From assembly GCF_001678945.1 (NCBI RefSeq), contig NZ_CP015124.1, positions 2,952,001 through 3,016,000 on the forward strand: DNA of 64,000 bases, written 5' to 3'. Below, piece after piece: positions 60,476-64,000 of the stretch. A program made the position numbers and the translations under genes. Every line of letters begins with the position of its first letter. The first letter of the stretch is position 1. Origin of the DNA: Phaeobacter gallaeciensis (GTDB lineage: Bacteria > Pseudomonadota > Alphaproteobacteria > Rhodobacterales > Rhodobacteraceae). The notes beneath the pieces are model-generated. The model worked only from the letters and a program-made list of their open reading frames with translations, was not told the DNA's origin and did no database searches.

Positions 60476-62083
60476 TCAGGCACTCTCTTCTTCAAAGACG
60501 CCCGCGTATGCGATGCGCAGGTCGCGCTTCAGGATCTTGCCGCTGGCGTTCTTGGGCAGCGCCTCGACCAGGGCGATATGCTTGGGGCTTTTGAAATGGG
60601 CCAGGTTTTCACGGCAATAGTCCATCAGCGCCTCAATGCTGGTGTCTTCGCCGGGTTTGGCCACCACCACGGCGGTTACCGCCTCGATCCATTTGGGGTG
60701 CGGAATACCAAAGACCGCGACCTCGGCCACGGCGGGGTGGTGAAAGATGCATTCCTCCACCTCGCGGCTGGCGACGTTTTCGCCCCCCGTTTTGATCATG
60801 TCCTTCTTGCGGTCGACCACATAAAGGTATCCTTCCTCGTCAAAACGGCCCAGATCGCCGGAATGGAACCAGCCGCCCTGAAAGGCTTCGGCGGTCTTGG
60901 CGGGGTCCTTGTAGTAACCAAGGATCAGATGCGGGCTGCGGTGCACGATTTCGCCGACTTCGCCAACGGGCAGGTCGTTGCCATCGTCATCGACCACGCG
61001 GGTTTCGACGTTCAGCGCGGGCCGACCGGCCGAGCCGAGCTTGCTCAGCTGTTCATGCGGCAGAAGGATGGTGGCGACAGGGGCCATTTCCGTCTGGCCG
61101 TAGAAATTGAACAGGCGCAGGTTCGGCAGGCGGCTGGTCAGCTCCTCGATGATTGCCGTGGGCATGATCGAGGCACCGTAATAGCCCTTGCGCAGGGAAC
61201 TGAGGTCGGTCTTGTCGAAATCCGGGTGGCGCAGCAGCGCGATCCAGACGGTGGGGGGGCAGAACAGTTTGGTGACGCCCTCGGCGGCGATGGCTTCCAG
61301 CATCTTGCCCGGATCGGCGGCCTCCATCAGAATGCTGGTTGCGCCCAGATACATGTCGGGTGTCAGGAAACAGTCCAGCTGCGCGCAGTGGAACAGCGGC
61401 AGGCAGTGCAGCTCGATGTCGTCGGCAGCCATCTCTCCATCGCTGATGCAGCTGCCGTATTGCGCATAAAGCGCGTCCGAGGAAAGCAGCGCGCCCTTGG
61501 GCCGGGATTCCGTGCCGCTGGTATACATCATCTGGATAGGATCATCGTCGGCGATCTCCACATACGGCGCGCTGTCGTTGGCATCCTCCAGCACGGTCTC
61601 GGCGGCTTCCCAGCCTGCGGGAACCGCGTCGGCGGCATGGGCAATCGACAGGCGGAACAGCATCGGTTGATCCAGCTGGGCGAGCGCCGCATCGGCAGTG
61701 GCACAGAGCGCGTCCTCGGCGATGATGGCACGTGCGCCGGAGTGATCCAGGATATAGGCCACGTCTTCGGCGTTCAGCATGAAGTTGACCGGCGTCGTCA
61801 CCGCCCCCAGCCGCGCCAGTGCCAGTCGGAACACCACGAAGGCGCGGTTGTTGTGGGACAGGAGCGCCACCCGGTCGCCCTTGGTGATGCCGCGCGCGGC
61901 CAGACCGTTGGCAGCGCGGTTCACCGCTGCATCGAGTTCGGCAAAGCTGTCGCGCTGCCCACGAAACACCAGCGCGGTCTTTTGCGGCGTGCGGGCGGCG
62001 CTGCGGCGCAAGAGATCGCCCAACTGCTGGCTGCGGGCGCGGGCGATGGTGGCGGTAAGCTCCGCTTCGGTCTGTGTTGTCAT
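60476..62083 (-). CDS. acyl-CoA synthetase (class I adenylate-forming ligase)
   Basis: The 535-residue enzyme has the phosphate loop YTSGTESRPKGALLS near 170, the core motif NFYGQTEMAPV near 335, FHSGDLGRFDEEGYLYVVDRKKDMI with the hinge near 415-440, and the C-terminal catalytic Lys in NASGKILKRDL near 520. The closest-looking families are crotonobetaine/carnitine-CoA and fatty acyl-CoA ligases; the phosphate loop has Glu in place of the usual Gly/Thr. It is separately transcribed from the BmpA operon. Confidence 0.88.
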   Translation of the reverse strand: MTTQTEAELTATIARARSQQLGDLLRRSAARTPQKTALVFRGQRDSFAELDAAVNRAANGLAARGITKGDRVALLSHNNRAFVVFRLALARLGAVTTPVNFMLNAEDVAYILDHSGARAIIAEDALCATADAALAQLDQPMLFRLSIAHAADAVPAGWEAAETVLEDANDSAPYVEIADDDPIQMMYTSGTESRPKGALLSSDALYAQYGSCISDGEMAADDIELHCLPLFHCAQLDCFLTPDMYLGATSILMEAADPGKMLEAIAAEGVTKLFCPPTVWIALLRHPDFDKTDLSSLRKGYYGASIMPTAIIEELTSRLPNLRLFNFYGQTEMAPVATILLPHEQLSKLGSAGRPALNVETRVVDDDGNDLPVGEVGEIVHRSPHLILGYYKDPAKTAEAFQGGWFHSGDLGRFDEEGYLYVVDRKKDMIKTGGENVASREVEECIFHHPAVAEVAVFGIPHPKWIEAVTAVVVAKPGEDTSIEALMDYCRENLAHFKSPKHIALVEALPKNASGKILKRDLRIAYAGVFEEESA

Positions 62084-62307
62084 TCTGTCCTCCCTGGTTC
62101 TGGCGAGATCCTGCCCGATGTCGCCGGGGCGTCAAGCCTTTGGACGGGCAGAACCCTCCGTCACGTTGCGTGCCTTTTGCAGGGCTAGGGGGGGCGTTGT
62201 GGCTGCAACGGTAGGGGGCCCATCTGCCGGGGCTTTGTATTCGGGGTTGAGCCATGTCAAAGTTCAGGGCGCGCCGTGCCCCTATCGATGGGGGCCAAGA
62301 GGTGAAC

Positions 62308-63015
62308 ATGCCCGACGTCGTCTTCAGAACCAAGGACCTGACCAAGGTCTATGATACCGGCCAGCAAAAGGTGCATGCGCTGGCGGGGGTCGATCTTGAA
62401 CTATACGCTGGTGAGCTGGTGGTGCTGCTGGGGCCGTCAGGCAGTGGCAAATCCACGCTGCTGAACATTCTTGGCGGGCTGGATCACGCCACTGACGGCC
62501 GCGTCTGGTTCCGCGATCAGGAACTGACGGGCATGGGCGACCGGGGGCTGACCCGGTTCCGGCGCGATCACGTCGGTTTTGTCTTTCAATTCTACAATCT
62601 GGTGCCCAGTCTGACCGCCTGGGAAAACGTGCAGCTGGTGACGGACGTGGCGCGCGACCCGATGCCGCCCGAAGAGGCGCTGAAAGAGGTCGGTTTGGGC
62701 AGCCGCATGGATCACTTCCCGGCGGAAATGTCCGGCGGCGAGCAGCAGCGCGTCGCCATTGCCCGCGCCATCGCCAAACGCCCCGAGATCCTGTTGTGCG
62801 ATGAACCCACTGGGGCGCTCGACAGCAAGACCGGGGTGCAGGTGCTGGAGGCGCTGCGCCGCATCAACGAGAGCACCGGAACCACCACCGTGGTGATCAC
62901 CCACAATGCCGCGATCCGGCAGATGGCGCATCGGGTGATCTGGTTCCAGGATGGCAAGATCCGTCTGGTGGAGGAAAACGCCACCCGGCTCGCCCCTGCC
63001 GAGATCGAGTGGTAG
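62308..63015 (+). CDS. ABC transporter ATP-binding protein (LolD/MacB-like)
   Basis: The 235-residue ATPase has Walker [10 protein letters not shown] near 42, Q-loop [14 protein letters not shown] near 90, signature [15 protein letters not shown] near 140 and Walker [13 protein letters not shown] near 160, typical of the LolD/FtsE/MacB class that works with FtsX-like permeases. ATG 62308 follows AAGAGGTG; the longer frame from 62254 is rejected. The FtsX-like partner starts four bases later. Confidence 0.9.
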   Translation: MPDVVFRTKDLTKVYDTGQQKVHALAGVDLELYAGELVVLLGPSGSGKSTLLNILGGLDHATDGRVWFRDQELTGMGDRGLTRFRRDHVGFVFQFYNLVPSLTAWENVQLVTDVARDPMPPEEALKEVGLGSRMDHFPAEMSGGEQQRVAIARAIAKRPEILLCDEPTGALDSKTGVQVLEALRRINESTGTTTVVITHNAAIRQMAHRVIWFQDGKIRLVEENATRLAPAEIEW

Positions 63016-63019
63016 GGCG

Positions 63020-64000
63020 ATGCAGGCGCTGGATCTCAAACTCTTGCGCAGTTTCCGCCGTCTTTGGGCGCAGGCGCTGGCCATTGCACTGGTGCTGGCC
63101 TGCGGGGTTTCAATCCTGCTGATGGCCTTTGGCATGGAGCGGGCTCTGGATGACACCCGCGCCGCCTATTACGAGCGAAACCGCTTCGCCGATGTCTTTG
63201 CCCGCGCAACGCGGGTGCCGGATCACGAGATGGGACGGGTGCAGGCCATCGACGGTGTGCGCGCTGCCGAGGCGCGGGTCGAACACTACGCCATCCTCGA
63301 TCTGCCGGAGAAGGTCGAGACGGTGACGGGGCTGGTGCTGTCGCTGCCCGGCAACGGCGGGCCGTTGCTGAACGTGCCACTCCTGCGGAGCGGGCGCCTG
63401 CCGGATGCGGATGCCTCGGACGAGGTGGCGATCAATGATCCTTTTGCCCGCGCCAACGGGCTGCGCCCCGGCGACCGGTTCAGTGCCAACCTGAACGGCC
63501 AGCGGCGCGACCTGCGGGTGACTGGCACGGTGCTGTCGCCGGAATTCATCTATACTCTGGGGCCGGGTGCGCTGCTGCCGGACAATGAAACCTTTGGCAT
63601 TATCTGGCTGCCGGAACGGGTGGCCGAAGCGGCGTTTGATATGAAGGGCGCCTTCAACAGCCTGTCGGTCAAGCTCAACCCCGCCGCCCGGCAGGATGAG
63701 GTGATCGACCGGATCGACGATATTCTGGCGCCCTATGGCGGGCTTGGCGCGCATGGCCGCGATCTGCAACTGTCGGATCAGTTCATCGACGCCGAGCTGA
63801 GCGAGCTGCGCAATACCGCGCTGATCCTGCCGCCGATCTTCTTTGGGATCACCGCCTTTCTGGTGAATATGGTGGTGGGGCGGATCGTGCTGCTGGAGCG
63901 CAGTGAGATCGGCCTTCTGAAGGCGCTGGGCTATTCCAACTATGAGGTCTGCCTGCATTATCTGCTGCTGGCTGGTCTGATCGCCTGCCTTGGGGTGCTC
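63020..64000 (+). CDS. FtsX-like ABC permease, 5' part (runs off window)
   Basis: An open frame from ATG 63020 continues past the end of the window (327 codons visible). It has an N-terminal membrane helix (WAQALAIALVLACGVSILLM, about 16-35) and a periplasmic MacB-type domain. A FtsX core begins near residue 270 with LILPPIFFGITAFLVNMVVG, followed by ERSEIGLLKALGYSN, the classic FtsX-family coupling motif. With the LolD-like ATPase it should form an exporter or lipoprotein/lipid-handling mechanotransmitter. No substrate can be named. Confidence 0.87.
   Translation, partial: MQALDLKLLRSFRRLWAQALAIALVLACGVSILLMAFGMERALDDTRAAYYERNRFADVFARATRVPDHEMGRVQAIDGVRAAEARVEHYAILDLPEKVETVTGLVLSLPGNGGPLLNVPLLRSGRLPDADASDEVAINDPFARANGLRPGDRFSANLNGQRRDLRVTGTVLSPEFIYTLGPGALLPDNETFGIIWLPERVAEAAFDMKGAFNSLSVKLNPAARQDEVIDRIDDILAPYGGLGAHGRDLQLSDQFIDAELSELRNTALILPPIFFGITAFLVNMVVGRIVLLERSEIGLLKALGYSNYEVCLHYLLLAGLIACLGVL

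Noticed and set aside
60578-62188. A 536-codon open frame on the plus strand
   Set aside because: It is the antisense shadow of the acyl-CoA ligase, which has all the expected motifs.
1-64000. CRISPR arrays, tRNA or rRNA genes, transposases, attachment sites
   Set aside because: No regularly spaced repeats, cloverleaf-like sequences or transposase motifs were seen on reading both strands; short or diverged ones could have been missed.

Overview
The window looks like chromosomal DNA of a marine alphaproteobacterium of the Rhodobacterales (Roseobacter group, for example Phaeobacter, Leisingera or Ruegeria). The grounds are high GC, dense operons with 4-base ATGA overlaps, an RpoE-ChrR singlet-oxygen pair beside its lipid-modification operon, DUF3305/DUF3306 formate dehydrogenase accessory genes, and phn and HAAT-type ABC transporters. 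The assignment is inference from gene content. I saw no rRNA, tRNA, CRISPR array, prophage or intact insertion sequence.

Layout. 1-2.5 kb: an acyl-CoA ligase, a hairpin-rich spacer and rpe. 2.7-7.6 kb: a phosphonate uptake operon (phnC, phnD, two phnE) ending in a hexapeptide-repeat transferase; no C-P lyase genes are present. 7.8-11.3 kb: a TetR regulator with a MAPEG-family membrane protein, a DUF6505-like protein, a biotin/lipoate ligase-like protein and an Mrp/ApbC Fe-S carrier. 11.4-26.4 kb: a formate dehydrogenase region. It holds a c-type cytochrome with a shortened binding-protein-like domain, a multi-cluster 4Fe-4S protein, DUF3305, DUF3306, a TorD-type chaperone, a 63-residue Tat protein, fdhA, fdhB, fdhC, a WD40-cytochrome c fusion, a 41-residue peptide, an NtrC-like regulator and a convergent sensor kinase. 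26.5-35.0 kb: an eight-gene minus-strand operon for membrane lipid modification, divergent from rpoE-chrR; both sides carry the same TGATCC-N18-TA promoter signature. 35.1-39.5 kb: a small XRE regulator with a SulP transporter, then GAPDH divergent from a LacI regulator. 39.5-44.2 kb: a TetR-controlled cassette (flavin monooxygenase, BASS transporter, two short-chain dehydrogenases). 44.2-53.2 kb: an Lrp regulator, a PLP ammonia-lyase, an M24 hydrolase, an Asp/Glu-racemase-family protein and a complete HAAT transporter, which together resemble part of the ectoine-utilisation gene set. 53.2-54.4 kb: a low-GC islet of unknown small genes. 54.4-60.2 kb: a nucleoside/nucleobase (BmpA-type) ABC transporter with a CodA-like deaminase whose active site predicts 5-methylcytosine. 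60.5-64 kb: a second acyl-CoA ligase and the start of a LolD/MacB-like ABC exporter that runs off the end.

The observations most worth following are: the Asp-to-Cys change in the cytosine-deaminase homologue; the cytochromes with unusual fused domains around formate dehydrogenase; the NtrC-like regulator without a GAFTGA loop; a three-copy intergenic element with conserved flanks and a variable hairpin; the paired RpoE promoters; and the ectoine-like trio coupled to a HAAT transporter. All function calls rest on reading motifs by eye; no database search was run.
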